Assembly (NCBI GenBank): GCA_020718525.1 | Contig: DYRX01000032.1 | Coordinates: forward strand, 1 to 22,281 | Length of the DNA stretch: 22,281 nt | DNA from: Victivallis vadensis | GTDB taxonomy: Bacteria; Verrucomicrobiota; Lentisphaeria; Victivallales; GWF2-50-93 | Direction of reading: 5' to 3' | Shown: positions 16,183 to 22,281 of the stretch, piece by piece | Position numbering within the stretch: position 1 is the stretch's first letter | Layout: each line of letters begins with the position of its first letter | The notes under the pieces: generated by a model | Told to the model about the DNA's origin: nothing | The model's input: the letters and a program-made list of their open reading frames with translations, nothing else | Databases searched by the model: none | Program-made: the position numbers and the translations under genes

Positions 16183-16204
16183 TTTATGCACTCGAGTGCA
16201 TAAA
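16183..16204. promoter_or_regulatory. Perfect 22-bp palindrome, likely operator
   Basis: The half-site TTTATGCACTC is followed without a gap by its exact reverse complement, centred on a CG step between 16193 and 16194. Even symmetry and a central CG are typical of LacI-family operators; other dimeric regulators are possible. It sits 75 nt upstream of the oxidoreductase start and directly after a candidate -10 box. No regulator gene is adjacent. Confidence 0.7.
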
Positions 16205-16279
16205 TAGGATGGCGCAATGGTGGCGGGGCGGGCAGGTCGGCTTCGTTCCGCCAGAAAATATTTCAAAAGGAGCAAGGCA

Positions 16280-17380
16280 ATGGGCAAAAAAATCAATGTC
16301 GGGCTGATAGGATGTGGAAACATCAGCGGATCTTATTTGAAGGCCGCAAAGACTTTCAGTGAAATCATCGAAATCAAGTCCTGCGCGGACATCAGATTCG
16401 AAACGGCAGAGGCCAAGGGGGCTGAATTTGGAGTGGAGGCGGTATCCATTCCGGAACTGCTTTCCGACAAGGATATCGGCATTGTCCTTAATCTGACAAT
16501 TCCCAAGGCGCACACGGAAGTGAATCTCAAGGCGATTGCCGCCGGGAAACATGTTCACTGTGAGAAGCCATTCGCGCTTTCCAGGGATGACGGAAAAAAA
16601 GTTCTTGACGCGGCGAAGAGAAAAAAGCTTCTGACGGGCTGTGCGCCAGACACCTTCCTGGGCGCGGGAATCCAGACCTGCCGCAAGCTGATAGACGACG
16701 GATGGATCGGGCGTCCGGTCGCCGGAACCGCGTTCATGATGTGCCACGGGCATGAGAGCTGGCATCCGAACGCGGGGTTCTACTATGAGGTGGGCGGCGG
16801 ACCGATGCTCGACATGGGCCCCTACTACATCACGGCGCTCGTCAATTTGCTTGGTCCTGCGAAAAAGGTGTCAGCTTCGACATCAATGGCTTTCAAGGAG
16901 CGCTTCGCCACATGCAAGGAACTCTATGGGCGGAGGCTTCCAGTGCATGTCGAGACGCATCTTGCGGGCGTCGTCGAGTTCCACTGCGGCGCGCTGATAA
17001 GCGTCGTGATGAGCTTCGACGTATGGAAGCATTCCCATTCTCCGATAGAAATATACGGGACGGCAGGAAGCATGCAGGTTCCGGATCCCAACACCTTCGG
17101 CGGGCCGGTCAGGATCTCTAAGCCTGGCGGGGACTGGATGGAAATCCCGCTCACGCACTGCTACAGCGAAAATATGCGGAGCATTGGAGTCGCAGACATG
17201 GCGATGGCGATTCTTTCCGGCAGAAAGAACAGGTGCAGTGGAGAGCTTGCCCAGCATGTTCTCGACGTCATGCTCGCCTTCGAGGAGTCCTCGAAAAGCG
17301 GAAGGCATGTCGAGATCAGGAGCAAATGCGAACTGCCAGCTCCTCTGCCGCAGACGCTTGCGAAGGGTGAACTTGACTGA
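16280..17380 (+). CDS. Gfo/Idh/MocA family oxidoreductase
   Basis: A 366-residue NAD(P)-dependent sugar or cyclitol oxidoreductase. The N-terminal Rossmann fold has GLIGCGNISG (8-17), and the catalytic EKP motif is at 95-97 (Lys96). The C-terminal alpha/beta domain has the GGGPMLDMGPYY block (172-183), where Asp178 and Tyr182 take the usual D-x3-H/Y places. There is no signal peptide, so it is cytoplasmic. The ATG at 16280 was chosen over one at 16217 because AAAAGGAG lies 7 nt upstream and the Rossmann strand starts right after. It is followed 49 nt later by a ThuA-like gene, a common pairing in sugar catabolism of PVC bacteria and rhizobia. A palindrome upstream probably controls both genes. 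The substrate is not known. Confidence 0.92.
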   Translation: MGKKINVGLIGCGNISGSYLKAAKTFSEIIEIKSCADIRFETAEAKGAEFGVEAVSIPELLSDKDIGIVLNLTIPKAHTEVNLKAIAAGKHVHCEKPFALSRDDGKKVLDAAKRKKLLTGCAPDTFLGAGIQTCRKLIDDGWIGRPVAGTAFMMCHGHESWHPNAGFYYEVGGGPMLDMGPYYITALVNLLGPAKKVSASTSMAFKERFATCKELYGRRLPVHVETHLAGVVEFHCGALISVVMSFDVWKHSHSPIEIYGTAGSMQVPDPNTFGGPVRISKPGGDWMEIPLTHCYSENMRSIGVADMAMAILSGRKNRCSGELAQHVLDVMLAFEESSKSGRHVEIRSKCELPAPLPQTLAKGELD

Positions 17381-17429
17381 GCTTGCAATCATAACTTGTT
17401 GATATACAAACGAATAGGAGCAAAAATAA

Positions 17430-18071
17430 ATGAAGGCGCTGATAAGTTGGGGCGGCTGGAACGGACATGAACCGGAGCAGTGCGCGAAAATCATTGAAGA
17501 AGTCCTGAAAAACGAGAATTTTGAAGTCGAGATGCACACGAGCCTGGAGCCATACAAGGACAAGGAGAAAATGTCCTCGCTGAACCTTATTGTTCCCGTA
17601 TGGACAATGGCTCAGATCGGCAAGGAGGAGGAGGCCGGGCTCCTTGAAGCGGTCTCGGGCGGTGTCGGAATTGCAGGATGGCACGGCGGAATGTGCGACT
17701 CGTTCAGAAACAACACTGGATATCAGTTCATGACTGGCGGACAGTGGGTGGCGCATCCGGGAAACATCATTGAATACGGAGTTGACATCGTCAGAAAAGA
17801 CGATCCGGTCATGCAGGGGATGCGTCCCTTCAAAATGAATTCTGAGCAGTACTACATGCATACGGATCCGGGCAACGAAGTCCTTGCGACCACCACATTT
17901 TCCGGGGAGCATTGCGAATGGATAAAAGGCACTGTCATGCCTGTGGTCTGGAAACGCAGATACGGCAAGGGCAGAGTCTTCTACAGCTCTCTGGGCCACA
18001 TTGCGAAGGACTTCGATGTTCCGGAGGTGAAGGAGATCATGAGACGCGGCATGCTCTGGGCGGCCCGCTGA
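17430..18071 (+). CDS. ThuA-like domain protein
   Basis: A 213-residue protein of the ThuA-like (class I glutamine-amidotransferase-like) fold, related to ThuA of trehalose utilisation. Seen are the first strand MKALISWGGWNGHEP, a central GIAGWHGGMCDSFR (80-93) with the family's conserved W-H-G-G turn, and a C-terminal PVVWKRRYGKGRVFYSSLGH block. It has no signal peptide and is shorter than many exported PVC ThuA proteins, so it is probably cytoplasmic. AGGAG precedes the ATG by about 9 nt. It probably works with the upstream oxidoreductase on a modified sugar; the exact reaction is unknown. It meets the permease gene tail to tail with a 30-nt gap holding a small GAGCC/GGCTC hairpin (18070-18086). 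Confidence 0.9.
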   Translation: MKALISWGGWNGHEPEQCAKIIEEVLKNENFEVEMHTSLEPYKDKEKMSSLNLIVPVWTMAQIGKEEEAGLLEAVSGGVGIAGWHGGMCDSFRNNTGYQFMTGGQWVAHPGNIIEYGVDIVRKDDPVMQGMRPFKMNSEQYYMHTDPGNEVLATTTFSGEHCEWIKGTVMPVVWKRRYGKGRVFYSSLGHIAKDFDVPEVKEIMRRGMLWAAR

Positions 18072-18101
18072 GCCGGACTTGGGCTCCCGGTGTATTCCGA
18101 C

Positions 18102-18887
18102 TTAAAAGACTAGCCTGAGCGCTGATATCGCCGCAAAAAATTTGATGAGGAAGGCGAAGGCCTTGTTTCCGATGCGCCTCACGACTGCAACGCCTGCAAA
18201 TGCTCCGCACAATAGGGCTGGAATCATGAAAGCGTTGAACAGAAGCGAAGGTCCGGTGATGAATCCCAGGTCGTAGCTGAAGGGAATCTTGATGCTGTTG
18301 AGTATTAGGAATATCCAGGCGTTTGTCCCGATGAAGTTTTCTTTTGGCAGTCCCAGAGAGAGAAGATAGATTGCGAAAATAGGACCTGCGGCATTTGCCA
18401 TCATTGTAGCGGCGCCGCCTGTCACTCCCACCATTGCGGCAAACTGCCAGGAATGCGGGAATCCTTCTTTTCCCTCTTTTGCGCCTATTCTCAGCCATTC
18501 GCCAAGGGCGAGCATGAGCAATACCATGATGCCTATCACTTTTTTAAAAGAGTCCTGGGATATTCCTGAGAATTTCATGAAGAGCCATCCGAGCATTATT
18601 CCCAGAAACGCCCATGGCAGTGCCATCAGAATTTTTTTCCATCTGGCATGGCTTCTGTAGAGAAAGACTCCGATGATGTCTCCGGCGACAAGCATCGGAA
18701 GCAGTATGCCTGTAGACTCTTTCGGAGGAAAAATCAGAGCCATAAGGGGAATCACAATGACACCTGCGCCACTGACGCCACTTTTCGAAAAGCCTATGAA
18801 AAAAGCTGAGACGAGAGCCAGCGCCCAGAAAAGGGCGGGATTATGAAGGGATGCGAAATTTGGGACATATAACGAAGTGAGCGGCAT
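18102..18887 (-). CDS. TauE/SafE family membrane permease
   Basis: A 261-residue polytopic protein of the TauE/SafE (former DUF81) family, which exports or imports sulfite, sulfonates or related organic anions across the cytoplasmic membrane. It shows about eight hydrophobic segments in two related halves; the first half has the family block FFIGFSKSGVSGAGVIVIPL (31-50) and the second half the matching GVTGGAATMMANAAGPIFAIYLL. It starts 2 nt after the stop of mreB and is therefore probably co-transcribed with it, an unusual pairing. The substrate cannot be told from sequence. Confidence 0.9.
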   Translation of the reverse strand: MPLTSLYVPNFASLHNPALFWALALVSAFFIGFSKSGVSGAGVIVIPLMALIFPPKESTGILLPMLVAGDIIGVFLYRSHARWKKILMALPWAFLGIMLGWLFMKFSGISQDSFKKVIGIMVLLMLALGEWLRIGAKEGKEGFPHSWQFAAMVGVTGGAATMMANAAGPIFAIYLLSLGLPKENFIGTNAWIFLILNSIKIPFSYDLGFITGPSLLFNAFMIPALLCGAFAGVAVVRRIGNKAFAFLIKFFAAISALRLVF

Positions 18888-18889
18888 CT

Positions 18890-19939
18890 TCAGCGAGAGG
18901 AAGAGGAGCTCAGAATCTTGGACATGGTCTCAAGCTCCTGCAAGACAATTCCAGTCCCGTTTGCGACCGCTTTGAGGGGATCGTCGGAAGGCTTTGCAAA
19001 AATGGATGCCTCCTCGCTTATGAGCTTGTCTATCCCGCGCAGAAGCGCACCGCCACCCGCCAGGATTATGCCTTTCACTATCAGGTCGCCAGCAAGTTCC
19101 GGCGGACATCTTTCCAAAGTGGAGCGCACCGCCTCGATTATGCTAGTTATCGGCTCCTGAAGGGCGGAGCGGATTTCCTGAGAAGTTATTTTGACCGTGG
19201 TGGGAAGTCCCTTCAGCAGATCCCTGCCCATCACGTCCATGGTAAGCTCGGTTTCGAGCGGATAGGCGCTTCCGATCTTGATTTTGATGTCCTCCGCGGT
19301 GCGTTCGCCTATAAGCAGGTTGTAAGCCCTTTTCATGTGCTGAATTATGGCGGCGTCCATCTCGTCTCCGCCGACATTCTGGCTTTTTGATTCGACGATT
19401 CCGCCGAGGGAAATTACTGCGACTTCGGTCGTGCCGCCACCGATGTCAACGATCATGCTTCCGCAGGGCTCGTGAACTTGGAGCCCGACGCCAATAGCGG
19501 CGGCCATAGGCTCGGGAATCAGATAGATCTCTCTTGCCCCCGCCTTCAGTGCGCTGTCCTGGACCGCCCTTGTCGCAACTTCGGTAATCCCGGAAGGCAC
19601 TGCAATCAGTATGCGGGGATCAAGTATGCGCCTTCTCTTGGAAACAACCTTCTTCGCCTTCTGAATGAAATATCTGAGCATCTCCTCGGTTATGTCAATG
19701 TCGGCGATGACTCCGTCCTTCATTGGTCTGATTGCGCGGATGTTCCCTGGTGTTCTTCCTAGCATCCGCTTCGCCTCGTTTCCGACTGCAAGGATTTCCT
19801 TGGTGCTCTCTATTATGGCGACCACTGACGGCTCGCAAAGAACAATTCCATGATCCTTGACGAAAACCAGGCAATTCGCCGTGCCCAAGTCAATGCCAAT
19901 GTCTGTCGAGAAAAATTTTGTGAATGAATTGCCGAACAT
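18890..19939 (-). CDS. mreB: Rod shape-determining protein MreB
   Basis: A 349-residue bacterial actin that polymerises under the cytoplasmic membrane and guides peptidoglycan synthesis. ATPase motifs are phosphate-1 GIDLGTANCLVF (15-26), phosphate-2 DIGGGTTEVAVISLGG (165-180) and the adenosine motif ILAGGGALLRGID. An N-terminal amphipathic stretch (MFGNSFTKFF) fits membrane binding. AGGAAAG lies about 12 nt upstream. mreC, mreD, pbp2 and rodA do not follow; instead a TauE/SafE permease starts 2 nt downstream. It could be a second mreB copy; identity to the family is sure. Confidence 0.96.
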   Translation of the reverse strand: MFGNSFTKFFSTDIGIDLGTANCLVFVKDHGIVLCEPSVVAIIESTKEILAVGNEAKRMLGRTPGNIRAIRPMKDGVIADIDITEEMLRYFIQKAKKVVSKRRRILDPRILIAVPSGITEVATRAVQDSALKAGAREIYLIPEPMAAAIGVGLQVHEPCGSMIVDIGGGTTEVAVISLGGIVESKSQNVGGDEMDAAIIQHMKRAYNLLIGERTAEDIKIKIGSAYPLETELTMDVMGRDLLKGLPTTVKITSQEIRSALQEPITSIIEAVRSTLERCPPELAGDLIVKGIILAGGGALLRGIDKLISEEASIFAKPSDDPLKAVANGTGIVLQELETMSKILSSSSSR

Positions 19940-20058
19940 TATGTGAAAAACTTTCCTGCGATATTGTTGAAACTAAAACAGACGCACGCGAGAAAAAGTG
20001 CTTAACCGCTTACATTAACACTAAAAGGGGCGGCAAGCAAACATCATAGCCCAAATAA

Positions 20059-21330
20059 TCAGCTTTTTTTCAGGTGGCGGGGCATCTTGACATTTGCAAC
20101 CATGTCCTCATAGGCCTCGCGCTTCCGAATCAGCCAGGATTTTCCCTTTTTAACCAGGACTTCAGCAGGACGCAGGCGTCCATTGTACTGGTAGCTCATC
20201 GCAAAGCCGTAGGCACCGGCATTCTCTATGACAATGAGATCTCCCTCGGCGATGTCTGACGGAAGCTCCCTCTCTTTGATCCAGTAGTCCGTATTTTCGC
20301 AGAGCTGGCCGCAAAGCCCGAGCTTTTCTTTTGGCGAATCCTCCTTCCCGTTCACGTAGATGTGATGGTAGGAGCCATACATTACTGGACGGCAGAGAGT
20401 GTTCATTCCAACGTCTGTGCCGACAATTTTTCTGTATGAGTCCTTGATGGAATGCACTTTGCCAATGATCCATCCTGCGTTCCCCACAAAATAGCGTGCG
20501 GGCTCCATCATGAGAAGAGGGGACTCCAATCCATATTCGGCAGACTTCTGGCTGAAGATTTGCGCAGTCAGCTGTGCCGCCCTCTCCAGATCCAGCCCCT
20601 CTTCGCCGGGCTTGTAGGGAATTCCAAGTCCCCCGCCTATGTCAATAAATTCGAATTTTATGCCAAGCTCTCTTCCTGTCTTCCCAATTATGTCCATGAG
20701 AAGCCCTGTGACGAATGGGAAATATTCCGCGTCCGTTATGCATGAGCCGGGCATCATGTGAACCCCAAAACGGCTTATTCCCGCCTCCTTCGCGAGTCTG
20801 TAGGCTTCTGTCACCTTGTCGGGGTGCACACCAAACTTCGCATTGGAGCCGGCATTTGTGACAAATTCGCCTACATTGCTCCTGCCATATCCGGGGTTCA
20901 CTCTGAACGACATGATTTCAGGCTTCCCGAACTGAAGAACTCGCCGCAATGTCGCAATGTCGTCAAGATTGAAAATGACTCCGCTGTCTAGTCCCTTGCG
21001 GATATCCTCGTCGGAAAGGAAGTTTCCGCTGAACATCACGTTTTCTCCGCCTAGCCCCAGATCCTTCGCCAGTTGAATTTCGTTCACGCTGGCGGCGTCA
21101 ATTCCAGCGCCTTCGCGGACCAGAATCGCCGCAATTGCGGGATTGTTGCACGCCTTCACTGCGTAGAAAAATCTGAACCGCGGATAGTGCTTTCTGAACG
21201 CGGCAAGCGCGCGATGATAGTTTTCTACTATTGTATCCTCGTCATACACGTAGAGAGGCGTTCCATACTTTTCGGCAAGCCTTTCCACAGGAATGCCGCC
21301 CAATTCTATTCGCCCGTCAATTGTCTTCAC
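20059..21330 (-). CDS. lysA: Diaminopimelate decarboxylase
   Basis: A 423-residue PLP enzyme that decarboxylates meso-diaminopimelate to lysine, the last step of lysine synthesis. The PLP lysine is Lys59 in FYAVKACNN; GGGLG (232-236) binds the phosphate; the C-terminal beta domain carries RPVMYGSYHH and the catalytic Cys344-Glu345 in CGQLCENTD; NAGAYGFAMSYQYNGRLRPAEV closes the site. Two blocks differ from the textbook enzyme: GVHMMPGS (189-196) in place of the usual HxHIGS, and EPARY (276-280) in place of EPGR. These could mark a subfamily or a related amino acid decarboxylase, but the C-terminal specificity helix favours LysA. AAGGTG is about 8 nt upstream. mreB follows after 119 nt on the same strand. 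Confidence 0.9.
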   Translation of the reverse strand: MKTIDGRIELGGIPVERLAEKYGTPLYVYDEDTIVENYHRALAAFRKHYPRFRFFYAVKACNNPAIAAILVREGAGIDAASVNEIQLAKDLGLGGENVMFSGNFLSDEDIRKGLDSGVIFNLDDIATLRRVLQFGKPEIMSFRVNPGYGRSNVGEFVTNAGSNAKFGVHPDKVTEAYRLAKEAGISRFGVHMMPGSCITDAEYFPFVTGLLMDIIGKTGRELGIKFEFIDIGGGLGIPYKPGEEGLDLERAAQLTAQIFSQKSAEYGLESPLLMMEPARYFVGNAGWIIGKVHSIKDSYRKIVGTDVGMNTLCRPVMYGSYHHIYVNGKEDSPKEKLGLCGQLCENTDYWIKERELPSDIAEGDLIVIENAGAYGFAMSYQYNGRLRPAEVLVKKGKSWLIRKREAYEDMVANVKMPRHLKKS

Positions 21331-21367
21331 CTTCGACCTCAGTTCTTTTTTTTGTTGTTCAGCAACT

Positions 21368-21394
21368 AAGATAGCCTATTTTTGGAAAAATCAA
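21368..21394 (-). promoter_or_regulatory. Candidate lysA promoter
   Basis: Read on the minus strand, TTGATT (21389-21394) and TATCTT (21368-21373) are 15 nt apart, about 40 nt upstream of the lysA start and next to a long A/T tract. The spacing is shorter than ideal. The same 150-bp gap must also hold the tRNA-Asp promoter on the plus strand. Confidence 0.3.
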
Positions 21395-21484
21395 TGTTTT
21401 TTTTTCATTTCGCCTTGCATTTGTGAATCTCCAATCTATCTTTCCGCTCCATTCCTGAAATTCCTTCTTTTAGAGAATCTTTCA

Positions 21485-21561
21485 GGGGGCGTAGCTCAAT
21501 TGGTTAGAGCGCCAGCCTGTCACGCTGGAGGTTGCGGGTTCGAGCCCCGTCGCTCCCGCCA
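21485..21561 (+). tRNA. tRNA-Asp (anticodon GTC)
   Basis: A complete 77-nt cloverleaf. The acceptor stem GGGGGCG pairs with CGCTCCC (one G-T pair), the D arm is GCTC/GAGC, and the anticodon stem is CCAGC/GCTGG with loop CTGTCAC and anticodon GTC at 21519-21521. The T arm carries GTTCGAGC, the discriminator is G, and CCA is encoded. It reads aspartate codons. tRNA 3' ends are common integration sites, and the sequence after it looks disrupted. Confidence 0.97.
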
Positions 21562-21726
21562 TTTTTCATATTGCGGAGTCCCGAATAATCCGATAAAATC
21601 ATACTGGGGACTGCTAGCATTTGTTGGATCATAAAAAAAGAGGGACAAATCTGCAAATAATTTTAAATAACTCCGCAACATGTTATCATGCAATTTGTTA
21701 CAAAACATAAACAACATGAGGCGACG

Positions 21727-21935
21727 ATGGCAAAAGATAGCCTGAGAAACGCGGAATCCAACCTGTTCCTCACTCCTTCCGACACGGAATTGACGGAATT
21801 CATCGAGGATGTCAGAGGCTCCGTGAAAATATAGTGGCGCATTTGACCGCCAATTCCGTTCAACTGCTTGAGATACAAAGAGTTATCGGACAAATTGGAA
21901 CCCGCCAGCGGGTATTTATCGGCGGGGGGAACTGA
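21727..21935 (+). pseudogene. Frameshifted small gene (about 68 residues) after tRNA-Asp
   Basis: An ATG at 21727 with GAGG 5 nt upstream opens a 35-codon frame (MAKDSLRNAESNLF, then TPSDTELTEFIEDV) ending at 21834. From about 21813 the frame shifted by -1 continues as coding-like sequence (QRLRENIVAHLTANSVQLLE, then IQRVIGQIGTRQRVFIGGGN) to a TGA at 21933-21935. Joined near the GTC codon at 21811, they make a continuous, mostly helical product of about 68 residues. One missing base would explain it: true mutation, sequencing error or programmed -1 shift. I recognise no family. Another frame slip in the following G run (21924-21929) cannot be excluded. Confidence 0.45.
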
Positions 21936-22044
21936 GTTTTCAGGCAACGTTTCAAATCCCAGTATTGACATATATTTCCGGTGTTTGCATGGTCCGTTGG
22001 TTTTAACAGATAATTCCTGTCAAATATTAGACGGACACCGGTCT

Positions 22045-22062
22045 TTCACTGCATGCAGTGAA
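22045..22062. promoter_or_regulatory. Perfect 18-bp palindrome, possible operator
   Basis: TTCACTGCATGCAGTGAA is its own reverse complement. It ends 5 nt before a strong ribosome binding site (AGGAGGG, 22068-22074) and could be an operator or a hairpin in the leader that affects translation. A perfect TTGACA at 21965-21970 lies upstream, but the -10 candidate at 17 nt (CATGGT) is poor. Between 21936 and 22044 I see no gene. Confidence 0.55.
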
Positions 22063-22080
22063 CAAGCAGGAGGGATTTAA

Positions 22081-22281
22081 ATGGGGCTGGAAAAACTGCA
22101 AATCTTGCATAAGAATAGATTTGCCCCTCTTATGTCGATCTGCCTGATATCCGGTTTCAAGCGGCCAACCTGTGAGATTTAATCGCTGTGTGTTTGGACC
22201 AACGGCATTGGACACGGACAGGCGGGCAACTGCTTTACGACGATAGGCGACCTGAAGGGGGCGCAGGAGCTTTCCGACAAG
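22081..22281 (+). pseudogene. Interrupted or leader ORF running off the window
   Basis: The ATG at 22081 has an ideal ribosome binding site (AGGAGGG, 6-nt spacing) and reads 33 codons (MGLEKLQILHKNRF...) to a TAA at 22180-22182. The same frame then stays open to the window end with GC-rich third positions and a protein-like read (TNGIGHGQAGNCFTTIGDLK, then GAQELSDK). Either a gene has been broken by a nonsense codon, or a short leader peptide precedes a downstream gene whose start I cannot place. No family is recognised. The right part is partial. Confidence 0.35.

Noticed and set aside
21663..21971. 102-codon minus-strand ORF after tRNA-Asp
   Set aside because: No ribosome binding site or recognisable domain, and antisense to the better-supported small plus-strand frames.
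1..22281. CRISPR array, insertion sequence, toxin-antitoxin or phage defence module
   Set aside because: No regularly spaced repeats, transposase motifs or recognisable defence genes were seen; inverted repeats present are single and regulatory in position.

Overview
The window looks like the chromosome of a PVC-superphylum bacterium, most likely Lentisphaerota or a close relative. The reasons are a Tat-exported DUF1501 protein, a Gfo/Idh/MocA oxidoreductase paired with a ThuA-like protein, a secreted GH5 glycosidase, an mreB without mreC or mreD, and moderate GC content with many AGGAG-type ribosome binding sites. The phylum is an inference from gene content; no rRNA is present to confirm it.

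Layout: (1) 201-3684, minus strand: an iron-dependent alcohol dehydrogenase followed 4 nt later by an acetyl-CoA synthetase carrying an extra N-terminal STAS domain. (2) 3907-5232, plus: a Tat-exported DUF1501 protein. (3) 5233-5672: 440 bp without a convincing gene, ending in a candidate promoter with an inverted repeat. (4) 5673-12971, plus: an eight-gene operon (zinc-binding membrane protein, polytopic membrane protein, DUF4129, DUF4350, MoxR AAA+ ATPase, DUF58, SpoIIM/DUF95-like, RDD) in which six of seven junctions are ATGA stop/start overlaps. (5) 13104-14606, plus: a secreted GH5 enzyme with a long insertion in the barrel, overlapping tail to tail with gcvT (14583-15701, minus). (6) 15702-16279: a regulatory region with a possible gene relic and a perfect 22-bp palindrome just downstream of a candidate promoter. 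(7) 16280-18071, plus: a Gfo/Idh/MocA oxidoreductase and a ThuA-like protein. (8) 18102-21330, minus: lysA, then mreB and a TauE/SafE permease only 2 nt apart. (9) 21485-21561: tRNA-Asp(GTC), followed to the window end by small, apparently frameshifted or interrupted coding fragments and an 18-bp palindrome beside a strong ribosome binding site.

How the parts work together: the alcohol dehydrogenase and STAS-ACS suggest C2 alcohol/acetate metabolism, with the STAS domain hinting at partner-switch control. The eight-gene operon resembles the widespread MoxR-DUF58-DUF4129-DUF4350 envelope-associated clusters. The oxidoreductase/ThuA pair and the GH5 enzyme point to polysaccharide and unusual-sugar use. 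The features most worth a second look are the STAS-ACS fusion, the fully coupled MoxR operon with its zinc-binding leader gene, the two palindromes, and the broken small genes beside tRNA-Asp. I did not recognise any defence system, CRISPR array or intact mobile element.
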